Shown: in pieces, positions 10,019-21,835 of the stretch
Layout: every line of letters starts with the position of its first letter
Position numbering within the stretch: position 1 is the first letter of the stretch
From: Hordeum vulgare subsp. vulgare
Taxonomy: Eukaryota; Streptophyta; Magnoliopsida; Poales; Poaceae
Assembly: GCF_904849725.1 (NCBI RefSeq)
Contig: NC_058520.1
Span: 534,182,083 to 534,246,082, forward strand
Direction of reading: 5' to 3'
Length of the DNA stretch: 64,000 nt
Made by a program: the position numbers and the translations under genes
The notes under the pieces: generated by a model
Told to the model about the DNA's origin: nothing
The model's input: only the letters and a program-made list of their open reading frames with translations
The model's database searches: none

Positions 10019-11359
10019 CTACTCGTCTGAATCTGAATCAGAATCAGAATGTCCCAAAGCTGGTTCTACGAGGTGATGCTGGCCATATCTCACGATACTA
10101 ATCTTGCGGTACAACTCGTATGCAACGTATGCATCTTTTGCTGCATACTCAACGTTGATATGGTCATGTGGGGTCTTCCCCCACTTCTTGTGCTGAGACG
10201 TCGGGAAAGCTTTCTTCATATCATGGTACTCCTCGTCGATCAAGACGACTGCCATATCAGCCATCGAAGTCCTCGGATATTCAAACTAGAATAGGCCTTG
10301 GAGATCAATGTGGCACTCAGCTGGTATCTCAATACCAAAGTTGCGCCTCATATTCGGCCTGTCGTTCGTTATGTCTAGCGAAACATATGCCGCTGCGAAG
10401 GAAGTCCATGAGTTCTGGACAATGCTTGTCACTACTGCAACATCAACAAATTAAAATGGAATAAATGTTACATACTGCTGCAACAAGGAAACATGTTTCA
10501 ATACAACAAAAGAGAAATTTATCATAATGATTCAAATGAAACATATTGCTATTCTATGCAATTTTCATATCATATGAATTGATCTTTATAGGATTCCAAT
10601 ATCGTAACATATTGCTATCCGATGAAATTTTCATATCCTATGAATTGATCAAGAAATCCTCAATTAACTATCCAATGGAACATATAAAGAAACTGCATAT
10701 TGCAATCCAATGGAACCTAGAGAGATCAGTATATGCAATTTTCATTACCTTTGGATCAAAGAAAGCCTCAAAACATATCAATGAAAAATTGTTTCACTAC
10801 AACTAAAGAGAAATTAATCTTTATATGATTCCAATATTGTAACATATTGCTATTCTATGCAATTTTCATATCCTATTAATTGATCAAGAAACCCAACTGC
10901 ATATTGCTATCCAATGGAACCTAGGGAGATCAATATATCCAATATTGTAACACATATTGCTATCCTATGCATTTTCCATATCCTATGAATTGATTAATAA
11001 ACCCTCAATTAACTATCCAGTGGAACGTATATAGAAACTCCATATTGCTATCAAATGGAACCTAGAGAAGATCAATACATGCAATTTTCATAACCTTGGA
11101 TCAAAGAAAGACACAAAACTTACCTCGCCCATTGAAAGATCAAGACATGCTGTTTGAAACACAGCTGGATGACGGCAACACCTTGATGGTTGGCCGTGAA
11201 CTCCAGATCAAGCCCCAAGAATGACTCATGCTCCGGCGCGGCGTCAACCCACTCCGGGAACCCTGACCGAAAATTTGGCACCGCCGTGCTCTCGTTCGTG
11301 TACCCGACCCTGAGCATGGTCGTGCCATGTGCGTGCACATCTCCAGTATCATATGTCAT
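10019..11359 (-). pseudogene. DEDDy (WRN/RNase D-type) 3'-5' exonuclease gene carried in CACTA, two visible exons
   Basis: Exon 1 (11359-11124) starts at MTYDTGD and contains ESFLGLDLEFT, the exonuclease I motif with the metal-binding Asp and Glu. It ends at a GT donor (11123-11122). The second exon (10434-10019) starts after TTGCAG and contains VSLDITNDRPNMRRNFGIEI, where the second motif is expected. It then has EYAAKDAYVAYELYRKI, the third motif with the Y-x3-D signature, and ends with a Ser/Asp tail (SDSDSDE) and stop. These are the three motifs of the WRN/RNase D fold that removes nucleotides from 3' ends. Faults: an in-frame TAG between the second and third motifs (near 10285), and the exon phases at the intron do not join cleanly. 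It lies directly inside the CACTA terminus, so the element looks like its carrier. Confidence 0.7.
10535..11095. repeat. Degenerate repeats within the exonuclease intron
   Basis: ACATATTGCTAT followed by CATATCCTAT-like sequence recurs at about 10541, 10607, 10842 and 10952, with AATGGAACCTAGAG between. Intervals are irregular (66, 235 and 110 bp). AT-rich with no ORF of note. Confidence 0.7.
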
Positions 11360-11499
11360 GGTGGAAGAAGAATGGAAGAAGAGAGGGGAAGAAGAGAGGA
11401 AGAAGAAGAACAGAGGAGAGGATAAGAACATAGAATGGCGATAGACTCTGCTTCGGTTGCAGTTTTCATCGCTGGAAACGACGCGGGAGGGCGAACCGT

Positions 11500-11879
11500 T
11501 TGGACCTTTAGTCCCGGGTTGGACGACAAACCAGCACTAAAGGGTGATTCAAAGGGCCGTCACCCCGGTTTGACCCACCAACCGGGACTAAAGGAGGAAA
11601 CGAACGGTTGTACGAACGCCCGCCATCACACCTTAGTCTCGGTTTGATCCACCAACCAGGACTAAAGGGGATACGAACGGTTGCCGGCCTATTAGTCCCG
11701 GTTCTTGACTGGAACCGAAACAAAAAGGGTGAGACGAATCGGGACCAATGACCCATGATGCCCGGCCGGCGCCCTGTCCTCACGAACCGGGACCAATGTC
11801 ACCATAGGCCCCGGTTCGTATGTGAACCGGGACTAATAGGATTTCAGGACCTGGACCAAAGCCCTCTTTTCTACTAGTG
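11500..11879 (-). repeat. CACTA terminal region with subterminal repeats
   Basis: The outer end is CACTAGTAGAAAAGAGG when read from 11879 on the minus strand. Inward lie at least seven copies of TAGTCCCGGTT-like motifs in both orientations. The 3-bp flank outside is ATA (11880-11882); its partner is lost with the other end. Confidence 0.8.
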
Positions 11880-12813
11880 ATACTTGATATGCTTCTAGCA
11901 TTAACCATCAGTATTGTAGCGAAAAATCTTGCTTTCCTCTCACATTAAGCATAATTTTAGTTTATAATTTAGATGCATTTACCAATGTATGGTTTCTATA
12001 TCTGGACTTGAAGAAAAAATATCAGATTGAGTTTTCTTTCTATTGTTTATTTGTCCAATGTATAGATGATCACATTGTGTAAATCTTCTTTAGGGAAAAG
12101 GAAGAACATGTTATTTCTGGCAACTGGCGTTTTGAGTGTATCAAAGAAATGTAGTTGGGGCCAAGAGAAAATCGTTATTTCACAAATTCTAACACTCCTC
12201 AAGCAGCAACTTGCATCCCGATGAAACATAAATATGCTAAGAAAATAAGATAAGAGACGCCATCAACCACATGGGCTAGAGCCTGTTCTTGTTTTATCGG
12301 GAAAATGGTGGATACCTTAGGATATTGAAGCCCCTGCCAGTCTGGTGATGGTGAGATCGAGGTAGCGATTGGGGATTTGGCAGCAACGAAAACCAAGGAG
12401 CGATTCAATTTCATTACCAGCCTTTGTAGCAGCGGCGACCGCGGCGATGGCAAGGGTCGTAGCTCCTCGCAGCACCTCTTCTTAGAGGAGCAGGAACAGT
12501 GGCACCTGCCCCTACCGCCGCCGCCCGGGCTTCCTTGTCGGGCACCGGGTCGCGCCGGGGCGGTGCGGGGCGACGATGGCATCCGTGACGCCCCATACCT
12601 CGAGCAAGGAGCGAGGAGTGACGGGGGAGGGGGGGGTGATCAGGAGCGCCTCTTCTTAGCTAGAGCAGGAATGGCGGCACCGACCCCATCGCCCTGCCCT
12701 AGGTTTCCACAAAAACGGCGGCGGCTGCTGCTACTGCAACAAAAGACCTTCCAATGTCGCCAGAAATAGGCACGTCGATGGGAGAATACTTGGCTTGATC
12801 CTTCTGCTGCGGC
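11880..12813. other. Unassigned flank with one GC-rich ORF
   Basis: AT-rich to about 12300, then GC-rich. A 130-codon plus-strand ORF (12377-12769) gives a Pro/Arg/Gly-rich product without a domain I know. Antisense frames are equally open, so coding status is doubtful. The block is interrupted on the right by a solo LTR. Confidence 0.3.
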
Positions 12814-14356
12814 TACGCCTTAAGGGACTTCCTAGGCAAGTATGCAAAGGATTTCCCCCGTGGCCTTGGAGCCTTGCGTTGGTGTTCCCTCGAAGCGGAA
12901 AGGGTGATGTAGCGTAGCGGTGGTAAGTATTTCCCTCAGTTTGAAAACCAAGGTATCAATCCAGTGGAGGAGTATGTCAAGATCATGCACAAACACAAAA
13001 GCTTGCTCCCAACGCTATGAAGGGGTTGTCAATCCCTTATAGATTGTTTGCCAAGTGAGAACTGAAAGCAACAAAGTAACGAAGCAAAGTAAAAGCGGAG
13101 GTGTAAACGATGGATGTGAATAGACCCGGGGGGCGTAGTGTTTACTAGTGGCTTCTCTCATGAAAGCAAGTAGACGGTGGGTGAACAAATTACTGTCGAG
13201 CAATTGATAGAACCGCGCAAAGTCGTGACGATATCTAAGGCAATGATTATATCTATAGGCATCACGTCCAAAACAAGTAGACCGATACTTTCTGCATCTA
13301 CTACTATTACTCCACACGTCGACCGCTATCCAGCATGCATCTAGTGTATTAAGTCCATAAGAACAGAGTAACGCCTTAAGCAAGATGACATGATGTAGAG
13401 GGATAATCTCAAACCAACGATGAAAACCCCATCTTTTTACCCTTGATGGCAACTACTTGATGTGTGCCTTGCTGCCCCTACTGTCAATGGGAAAGGTCAC
13501 CACATGGTAGAACCAAAAACCAAGCACTTCTCCCATTGCAAGTATCATAGATCTAGTTGGCCAAACAAAACCCAAGACTCGGAGAGACTTACAAGGATAT
13601 CAAATCATGCATATAAGAAATCAGCAAAGACTCAAATATATATCATAGATAATCTGATCACAAATCCACAATTCATCGGATCTCGACAAACACACCGCCA
13701 AAGAAGATTACATCGGATAGATCTCCATGAAGATCATCGAGAACTTTGTATTGAAGATCCAAGAGAGAGAAGAAGCCTTCTAGCTACTAACTACGGCCCC
13801 GTAGGTCTGAAGTGAACTACTCACGAGTCATTAGAGGGGCGGCGATGATGATGAAGAAGCCCTCCAACTCCAAAGTCCCCTCCGGCAGGGTGACGGGAAG
13901 GGTCTCCAGATGAGATCTCGCGGAAACGGAAGCTTGCGGCGGTGGAAAAGTATTTTCGAGGCTCTCCTGATTTTTTGCTGAGTATTTGGGAATACATAGG
14001 CCAAGGATCTAGGCCAGGGGGCGGCCAGGGAGGCCACAAGCCCTGACACCGCCGCCTCCCCCCTTGGTGGCAGAGTGGGAGCTTGTGGGCTCCCTAGAGC
14101 CCACCTGGCTTGGCCCAGAGGCCCCCTGATCTTCTTCCGTTTGGGAAAAAATCATTTCAGGGTTTTTATTCCGCTTGGACTCCGTTCCAAAATCAGATCT
14201 GAAAAGAGTCAAAAACACAGAAAAACAGGAACTGGCAGTTGGCACTGAATTTATAAGTTAGTCCCAAAAAGATATAAAAGGTACATAAAACATCCAAAGA
14301 TGATAAGATAACAGCGTGAAACCATCAAAATTTATAGATACGTTTGAGACGTATCA
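12814..14356 (-). mobile_element. Solo LTR of a Gypsy element, minus orientation
   Basis: Read on the minus strand it opens with TGATACGTCTCAAACG at 14356 and runs about 1.54 kb. I recognise it as a common Triticeae Gypsy LTR type. GCGGC occurs at 12809-12813 and at 14357-14361 and would serve as a 5-bp target duplication, although the inner terminus then reads TA where TG is expected on this strand. No internal domain flanks it on either side, so it is a solo LTR, the usual product of LTR-LTR recombination. It differs in body sequence from the LTR at 42368-43935 despite a similar start. Confidence 0.75.
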
Positions 14357-14566
14357 GCGGCGGCGGCCCACAACCACACCCTCCCATGGGTCCTGCCCTA
14401 ATGTGGGATTCCGTGATGAAGGCGACGGTCTTGGAGGTCGTGTCAGCGCCAGGCGGCAGAGGAGCAAAGAAGATGGGCGGCGAAGGATTCTACGGTGGCG
14501 GCCGCGGCATCCGGTCGTAAGGGTGGGGGTTTGGCCTGCTGTCACATTGGGGGATGGAGAGGTGGA
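14357..14566. other. Short GC-rich flank between two solo LTRs
   Basis: Host or old transposon sequence left between two insertions. No feature recognised. Confidence 0.4.
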
Positions 14567-17500
14567 TGTCACGCCCAAGATGCGATCCTATCCTCGATTT
14601 GGCACGAGGGTCTCGTCAGGGATAGAAGCGCATCTCGTCGTTTCGCAAGAATGGATATCGTTACAAGTATATGTATTGAAAAGAAGAGATATATATATAG
14701 AATTGGCTTACACTCGCCACAAGCTACATCAGAGTCACAGCAGTACAATACATATTCATCAAGAGCAAGAGCAGGGTCCGACTACGGACGAAAACAAACG
14801 AGAAAAAAAGAACGACGTCCATCCTTGCTATCCCAGGCTGCCGGCCTGGAACCCATCCTAGATCGATGAAGAAGAAGAAGAAGAAGCAACTCCAAATGAA
14901 CAATCAATGCGCTCGCGTCAAGTAACCTTTACCTGTACCTGCCACTGGTGTTGTAGTAATCTGTGAGCCACAGGGGACTCAGCAATCTCGTTTCCAAAGG
15001 TATCAAGACTAGCAAAGCTTAATAGGTGAGGTTGCAGCAAGCGACTAAGCATATATCTGGTGTTTAAACTTACGAGTATAGGAAATAAGAGGGGGAAGAT
15101 CTACGCATAGCGGACGTGACTACTGATGATCAAATGAATGATCCTGAACACCTACCTACGTCAGACATAACCCCACCGTGTCCTCGATCGAAGAAGGAAC
15201 TCACGAAAGAGATAGTCACGGTCACGCACACAGTTGGCATATTTTAATTAAGTTAACTTCAAGTTGTCCAGAACGAGTGTTAAACAAAGTTTCTGTGTTG
15301 CCACATAACCGCGGGCATGGCTTTCCGAAAAATTTAACCCTGCAGGGGTGCTCCATCTAGTCCATCACAAATTACCACAAGCCGCATAGAAATCCTCGAC
15401 CACGAAGCTCGCGATCTCGTCGGACTCCTTAGTGGAAAACCTCAACTCTGAGATTACCCAAAGCATCACCGGAATCCCGATGTACAAGATATCTCGTCAA
15501 AGGTAAAACTAATCCAGCAAGGCCGCCCGATGTGTCGACGATCCCGATAGGAGCCGCGTATCTCGTTCTCAGGACATGACGGATGAGCGACGCATACGGT
15601 GGTCTGATAGAAATCACCCAAGTTTCCCTGGATTGGCCCCGCAAAGTGCTCTATTTTGGACCAGCACCATCACCACTGGCCCTCCCTGTATTATGCAGAA
15701 TTACTCCTCGGGTAGCGCTAACTCCCTATGGATTTCAGTATTAACAGAATTATTATGTTGGGCAAATGTAGTACCAATGTTGGGCCTTGCCAGACCAGCT
15801 TTAATCTAAAACGAATTATCAAGGGGGTCCCCATAACAACCCCGATCGTGTTAGGAGCGCTCAACTATGGAACATAACACCGGTAGCCGAAACTAAGGGG
15901 GCAAAGTTGGAACAAAACACCAGGCTATAAAGGTCGATCCTTCCACCTTTTACCAAGTATATAGGTGTATTAAATTAGATAGCATTTAATAGGGTGATAT
16001 ATCAAGGAACCCATGTTTTTCACATGGAAGCAACTGCACCCGCAACTAGCAATGCTAACACATGGTTAAGCAAGCGGTAACATAGCCAATCAGTGGTTTG
16101 CTAGGTTGAACAGGTTGAAGGTTTTTCATGACATTGTTGAGAGGCTGATATTTAACATGTGGTAGGCAACGAGACATAATCGATAGAAGCGATAAAACTA
16201 GCATGGCAATGATAGTAATGGTATCAGGGTAAATGGTCATCTTGCCTGAGATCCCGCTTGGAAGAAGAATGACTCTATGAAGCAGGCGAACCGATGTAGT
16301 CGAACGGGTCCTCACTTTCCCACACGCTTGCGGAACTCTTTCCAGACGACGGAAACCGGAAACAAGCATCAACACATGATATTCACCAGACGATGCCACA
16401 CCACATATGATGCATGAACAAAAGAATACATGCAAGTCACAGCATGGCAATTCACACAAATAGACACTACACATTAAGTGAAGTTCAATATGCAACGAGT
16501 TGCATATTGACGAAACTCCACATACGAATTATTTAGTTCTATCCCGAATAGGTACACGACAATATTAAATGTGGTTACACATGGCAAGAGGTGAAGCGCA
16601 ATTAATCTACCTATCTAGGCGTTTTAAATGAGGTCGGAAATGACATTTAGCACCTCCGAAACGATCTCACATGTTAATTTATAATTATGTCCAGATCTGA
16701 ACTAACACGTTTAATTAGTTGTTAAATAGCAAAGCAAATAGGTTCACGTGATTCTACGCGTTGTTACAAGCAATTTACACATAGAGAACATCTCCAACGG
16801 AGCTACAGTTCAAAAGATACAGACACCGCAAGATATCATGGCATGAATGCAATATGTGTGCAAATGGCAACCACAACATCTCAAAACATACAACCAGCAA
16901 GATAAAATGAAACTACGCGAGATTCTAAGCAAGTTTCGTATAGGACACGAATAAAACGGAGCTACGGTTCAAAAGATACGAGCAAAACAAGAAAACACTA
17001 CAATCTGCCAAAATCAGCCACATAACATTTCTACACCCCACAACTACGAGCTACACAAATCCTATATACTCAACCAAGGCATGAGACGAAAGAGGGCAAG
17101 AAGCACTACAACGTACAACTAACAACACCTAGCATGGAAGCATGAAACACTAGAAAAAGAAGTCACAAAATGGCATCTCACACACTATTTCAGACTTACT
17201 GAAAATAACAGTTTATGAAGCTGCAGTTTTCGATCTGAAGACATATTGACAGCAGCAAAACCATAAGCTACAAGACTTCAAATGGCATGAAAATTCACAA
17301 CATACTAGAGAATCCTAAAGTCTACAACTAACTCCATTGCACCAACCTCAAAAGAGCTACATAACACAAGATAAACTCATGCAAAGAGAACAACACTATT
17401 TCCTAGCAAGTAAAGAACAACCAAACCACATCTAAACATGGATTTCTATTGCAACCAAAATTACCAGGGGCTAGACTAAACATCAAAGGGCAACTCTCTA

Positions 17501-19378
17501 GTTGACAACTTAATCATATCACGCACGGATTAAATCCCACTAAATGAATAAAAGGGCATCCAGGCAAAATATCACGCGAACTAACTTGCTCAAAAGCTAA
17601 AACTAAATACACAGTTAAATCCTATGAATTTTTCTACGCCGAAAACATATATAACAAGAGGGGTTGCAATATAAAATCAACGTCACACGTATATGCGGGG
17701 ATAAGTCCTAAACGCGAAATAATAACTAGCGACTAAACCCTACATGCAAAATACAACCGACTACTCTAAAATACATGGCAAGGGGTTCCTAAAACATGAA
17801 CATTTTATCTACGACATTCGAGCAATCCGGACACGCACGAGAAATAACTATGGAATAAAACATAATAGGACAACACGCGTTTCTAGGCATTTGACACGCT
17901 AAACTACGTCAAACAAATATGCAAGTTGCAAAATCGTATTCTACGCGAGAATCTACACAAGATCCATATCTAATTCATCGCGATCCGACTTACGGTTAAA
18001 AAGTTACGGGCAAATTAATATCGTCTATTTTTCTGGAGTTTTATTAATTCCAAAAAAAAATCCCTAAAAGAAAAAAAACTACGGGCCTAACAGAGAGGGC
18101 GCAACATACTAAGAAGCGCCTAGGCGGGAAATAGGCTTGGGGGAGGGGGTCTCACCAGAGGGCCTTCGGGCCGGATCTGGAGGGAAGCGGTGCTGGGCCG
18201 GAGTGCTTGAACTGGGCGGCGGCCCACCTGGCGTTGGCCCACGCGGGCGAGGCCCAGGCGCAGGGCGCTCGTCATCGCCTCGTCTCCTCGTCCTCCCGAC
18301 CAGGAGCTGCTGGCGACGGCGGTTGCCGACGGGAGGGAACTGGCGCGGGGCTGCGAGGGGAACCGGCGGGAACCGGCACAGGCGGCGCAGGGAGTTGGAT
18401 CCGGCGCAGGGCATGGCCAGCGCGGTGGCCGGAGGGCCTGGCGGCGGAGGTGGCCGGCGCAGGGATGCGGCGAGCTCCCGACGGCGGGGCGAACTGCGGC
18501 GACCTGCGGCGAAAGGAGCCGCGGGGGCCATGGCGGGGCGACAGCGACTGCACTCCGGCGAGGGGAGCTGCCGGCGCGAGGCAGGGCGAGGGGTGCAGCT
18601 GGCGGGCTCCTGCACACGCGACGGGAGGCAGGGAGGAGCCGCTGGGCGCGGGGCTGCTGCTCGGCAGATCGGCGGCGGCGCAGATAGGCCCGAGAGGGCC
18701 CGATCCGGGCCCGGGCGGGCCGGGAGTGAGGAGAGAGACTGGGGTGGCGGCTAGGGTTTCGGGGGGTCGCACGGGTTTCGAGGAGAGGGAGAGAGACTCC
18801 TAAGAAATGCATGGGGGGTCCTATTTATAGACAAAGGGGGGCTAGGTTTAGCGAAATTTCGCCCCGGTTTCAACCGCGCGGTCGGATTCGAATAATTCCG
18901 AACGCGGGACGGGCTAAATGATCGTGTAGAGTAGTTATCCGGAGACGAGAGGGACAACGGGCGGCGCGGCAACACGATTGGAAAACACCGATAATAGACC
19001 GAATACGGTGCTGCTACGGTCGACCGTTGGTGTACCAGACGGAATCCGAATGCGACGAAACTCGACAGGCGGCCTACCTAAATAAAAATAAGACCGCGCG
19101 TCAAATCTGAATCCAATCAAAGAAAGTATTATACACACTTTTAAAAACAAGGATTTGACGATGCCGCGGGCGCGCGCGTGTGTGGTCGGGCTCAGAACGG
19201 ACAACGACGAGAACCGGCAACTAATAACGGATGCAAGTTTCGAAAACTGGCGGCAATGGGATGCCGATGCAATGCTGATGATGCGAATGATGCGATGATG
19301 ATGCGACAAATAAAATAAAGCACACGACGAAAACGGAATAGAAGGGGAATCTTGTGAAACGTCGGTCTCGGGCTGTCA
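14567..19378 (-). mobile_element. Very long (about 4.8 kb) solo Gypsy LTR, minus orientation
   Basis: It starts on the minus strand at 19378 with TGACAGCCCGAG and ends at 14567 with GGGCGTGACA, so the termini form the short inverted repeat TGACA/TGTCA. I recognise both ends as those of a Triticeae LTR of several kilobases. No gag-pol sequence lies inside or beside it. GTGGA occurs at 14562-14566 and at 19381-19385, offset by two bases from the right terminus, so a target duplication is only tentative. The GC-rich ORFs around 18109-18812 lie in the transcribed leader part and look like composition effects. Confidence 0.75.
18821..18830 (-). promoter_or_regulatory. TATA box of the 4.8-kb LTR
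   Basis: CTATAAATAG on the minus strand, followed within ~30 bp by the GC-rich leader that runs to about 18110. The position, about 550 bp into the LTR, fits a U3/R boundary near 18795. Confidence 0.5.
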
Positions 19379-20167
19379 GAGTGGAGTTGCTCGTGCCGCC
19401 GCGCCCGAACAAGAGGTCGGGCCGGTGGAGCAGTAGGGCGACGACAGAGCAGGAGATGGGGGCGGCGACGGATGGAACCCTAGCCCAGGGTCGGGACTCA
19501 AAGGAAGAGATGGAGTGGAGGGGGCACGGGCGGGTGGGGATGCGAGGGGGCTCGCTCCCTGTTCGTGCGAGGGGGCTTCACTCCCGGTTCGACCAGTTTT
19601 TTTTCGTCTGAGGGGCATCGTTACCGGTGGTGGTTTTTGGAGGGAGGAAAAAATGGGTCGGTGGGGTTCTAACGATCGATGGATGGGGGTAGAGATATGA
19701 TTTCGGTTAGAACAGTTTGGCAACTGAACAGGCCGTACTCTGTCGGTTTCATCACTCACACTATTATTCCTATACAATCTCCGTGACTTGGTACTTCCAA
19801 ATTTCGTCCGTCTCTTAGTTAATAGCGGGCTGGTTAGTCTCCATGTCCATCTCGGCTTCAAGTTAAAGAGTCCCGGTGCGTTATGGTGCTGTGTGTTTGT
19901 GTCTAAATTATACACGGCACGATGTGAGTCAACCATTGAGAAAGGCTGTGGCTAGTTTGGCAGAGGACCAAAAATCCTGATCGTCTGGGTGCAACGTGTT
20001 TTGTTCGTCAACTCCACGACTCTCACACGAGCACCGATCGAGATCAACTCCGACTACTCTCAGACGAGCGCCGATCAACTTGGCCGCACGAGGAAGACGA
20101 GCGGCAGTACCGACGAGTTCACCCACATAGTCTGGTCCAGATTTCGGTTATATTCTGCCCATCCGCC
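19379..20167. other. 5' flank of the MATH-BTB gene
   Basis: GC-rich to about 19620, then mixed. The last ~80 bp before the ATG resemble the sequence in front of the paralogous pseudogene at 34424 (shared ACATAGTC and the stretch before GCCATGTC), so the duplication includes some promoter. No convincing TATA box at a normal distance was found. Confidence 0.5.
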
Positions 20168-21253
20168 ATGTCGTTTGCCGGCGTGTCTATCATCCGCTAC
20201 GCTGGGAGTGACGCCACCGGCCACGCCGTCGACGTCTCCACGGCCAGCGGGTACCACCTGCTTGTGGTCGCCGATTACCCGTATGTGAAAGTCTCTGCGC
20301 CTACCGGCAAGGCGATCGCCTCTCTCCCTTTCATGGTAGGAGGCCGCCGTTGGTGCATCCGCTACTTCCCTAATGGCGACACGTCGGAGAGCCGCCAATA
20401 CATGTCTCTCCATCTGCAACTTGCTGATAAGGATGTCAGAGAGGCTGTGAAGGTGCAATTCTCTTTCAGCTTCGTCGACGAGCTTGACAACCAAGGCCCC
20501 GCGTGTATTCCAGCGAAAAAGGCACACGATTTCTCCAGCTGCCATACAACACGGGGCTATCAGTATTTCTGGAAGAAAGACGACCTCGAGAAATCAAGCC
20601 ATTACAGGACCAACTGCTTCACCATCCGATGTGACCTCGCCGTCGCCACCACGGTTGATTGCTTCATCAAGGTGCCGCCTTCTAGCATACAACAGCATAT
20701 CATCAACCTCCTCCTGTCCAAGGAGGGCACGGACGTGACATTCAACGTCGGCGGCGAGACGATCGTCGCACACCGGTGCGTGCTCGCGGCTCGCTCTTCG
20801 GTCTTCAAGGCGGAGCTCTTTGGCCCCATGATGGAAGGCACGATAGCGAGCGTCATACAAATTGAAGACATGGAGGCCAGAGTGTTTAGGGCCTTGCTTA
20901 GCTTTATTTACGCCGACTCGCTACCCGAGATGGAGGTGGACACAGTGGAGGAAAGAGATGCCCAAGAATTGTCGTGGCTGCAACACTTGCTTGCAGCGGC
21001 AGATAGATACGATCTCCAAAGGTTGAAGGTACTGTGTGAAGAAAAGTTATGCAAACACATAGCCGTGAGCTCGGTGACAAGTATTTTTATTCTAGCCGAG
21101 CGGCACAGCTGTGGTGGATTGAAGGAGGTATGCCTTGAATTCCTCAAGGCACCGTCTATTTTGAAAGAGATAACGGAAGCTGACGTGTTCGACGATATAG
21201 TTACAACATGCCCCTATCTTTTAAAGGAGCTCATTGCCAAGTTTGCTTCCTAA
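20168..21253 (+). CDS. MATH-BTB domain protein (CUL3 substrate adaptor, BPM-like)
   Basis: Single-exon gene of 361 codons starting at MSFAGVSIIRYAG. Residues ~20-150 form a MATH domain (SGYHLLVVADYP, WCIRYFPNGD, CFTIRCDLAV), the part that binds the target protein. Residues ~175-275 are a BTB/POZ domain: LSKEGTDVTFNVGGET, AHRCVLAARSSVFKAELFG, FRALLSFIYADSLPEM. A BACK-like C-terminus (LQRLKVLCEEKLCKHI, LKEVCLEFLKAP) follows. Proteins of this family bring substrates to CUL3 ubiquitin ligases and form a large, fast-evolving family in grasses. The length is normal for the grass type and no damage is visible. The start is supported by the paralogue at 34424, which begins at the same codon. This is the only intact host gene in the window. 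Confidence 0.93.
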   Translation: MSFAGVSIIRYAGSDATGHAVDVSTASGYHLLVVADYPYVKVSAPTGKAIASLPFMVGGRRWCIRYFPNGDTSESRQYMSLHLQLADKDVREAVKVQFSFSFVDELDNQGPACIPAKKAHDFSSCHTTRGYQYFWKKDDLEKSSHYRTNCFTIRCDLAVATTVDCFIKVPPSSIQQHIINLLLSKEGTDVTFNVGGETIVAHRCVLAARSSVFKAELFGPMMEGTIASVIQIEDMEARVFRALLSFIYADSLPEMEVDTVEERDAQELSWLQHLLAAADRYDLQRLKVLCEEKLCKHIAVSSVTSIFILAERHSCGGLKEVCLEFLKAPSILKEITEADVFDDIVTTCPYLLKELIAKFAS

Positions 21254-21835
21254 AATCGACAAAAGCGGTTAGTTCCTGAAAACCTATATATGTTTCTAAG
21301 TTGAAGCCTTACTTTCTTGCTACCATTTGATGTCATGTTGTTTGAGTATGACATTTTTTACTTTGCATGGATCGTGTGCATACTTTCCAGATTTCATCTT
21401 GTTGGTCTGTTTCTTATAGTGATGACTTGAACCATCTTGTTCATTTTTTCTCTGCTCAGGTGGCAGGTCAGGTGAAGGCGGTGTGATGTGCTGTACAATG
21501 TAACTACATGATGCCCCTGATTCGTTCTCAAAGATATTATTGCCAAACTTGCTCCCCTCAAGGATTATACTAGAGTACTAGTTAGGGATTGTATCAGTGT
21601 AAGTCTCAGTTCAGATTTTAGAACATGTCCTCAGTTTTGGCAAATTTGAACCACCACTCTATTAATGGGTGCACTTATAAAAATCTATTGCTTTTGGTCG
21701 ATTAACAATATGGGCTTAATGTTAAATGTTTCTTTCAGGTTTTTGTTTAAAGAAAAGTTACCCAAGGCCAGATGTAAAATCCCCTGTCTAGTTTGTTTGC
21801 GCTTTGGTTTGGTTGGTGCGAAATGAAGAAATTAC
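21254..21835 (+). other. 3' flank of MATH-BTB, shared with the pseudogene copy
   Basis: Matches by eye the sequence after the pseudogene (37217-37580 and 39319-39640), including GGTTAGTTCCT, GTTGAAGCCTTACTTTC and GGTCGATTAACAATATG. The duplication therefore reaches about 550 bp beyond the stop. The 3' UTR probably lies here; no clear polyadenylation signal was chosen. Confidence 0.7.

Larger units (their letters stand above)
5881..11879 (-). mobile_element. CACTA transposon composite, minus orientation, truncated at its far end
   Basis: The intact terminus is at 11879: CTACTAGTG is the inverse of CACTAGTAG. It is flanked inward by subterminal AGTCCCGGTT/AACCGGGACTAA repeats (11500-11870). 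More repeats of the same kind lie at 7795-8095. Between them, reading on the minus strand, come an exonuclease gene with an intron, a 337-bp tandem array, a GC-rich array and a TNP-type gene. The TNP-type gene is cut off at about 5881 against Gypsy gag, so the second terminus is lost. It may be one element or two nested relatives; the second block of subterminal repeats inside favours a composite. TNPD-type transposase coding sequence is not seen. 6985-7500 and 9522-10018 show no gene. Confidence 0.65.

Noticed and set aside
12377..12769. 130-codon ORF as a host gene
   Set aside because: No domain, equally open antisense frames and no start context or conservation evidence; kept only as an unassigned region.
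17140..17180. CACTAGAAAAAG motif that resembles a CACTA terminus
   Set aside because: It lies inside the 4.8-kb LTR with no inverted partner or subterminal repeats nearby.
18109..18812. Several overlapping long ORFs on both strands, Arg/Pro/Ala- or Gly-rich
   Set aside because: They lie in the GC-rich leader of the 4.8-kb LTR, are open in nearly all frames at once and show no domain; composition explains them.
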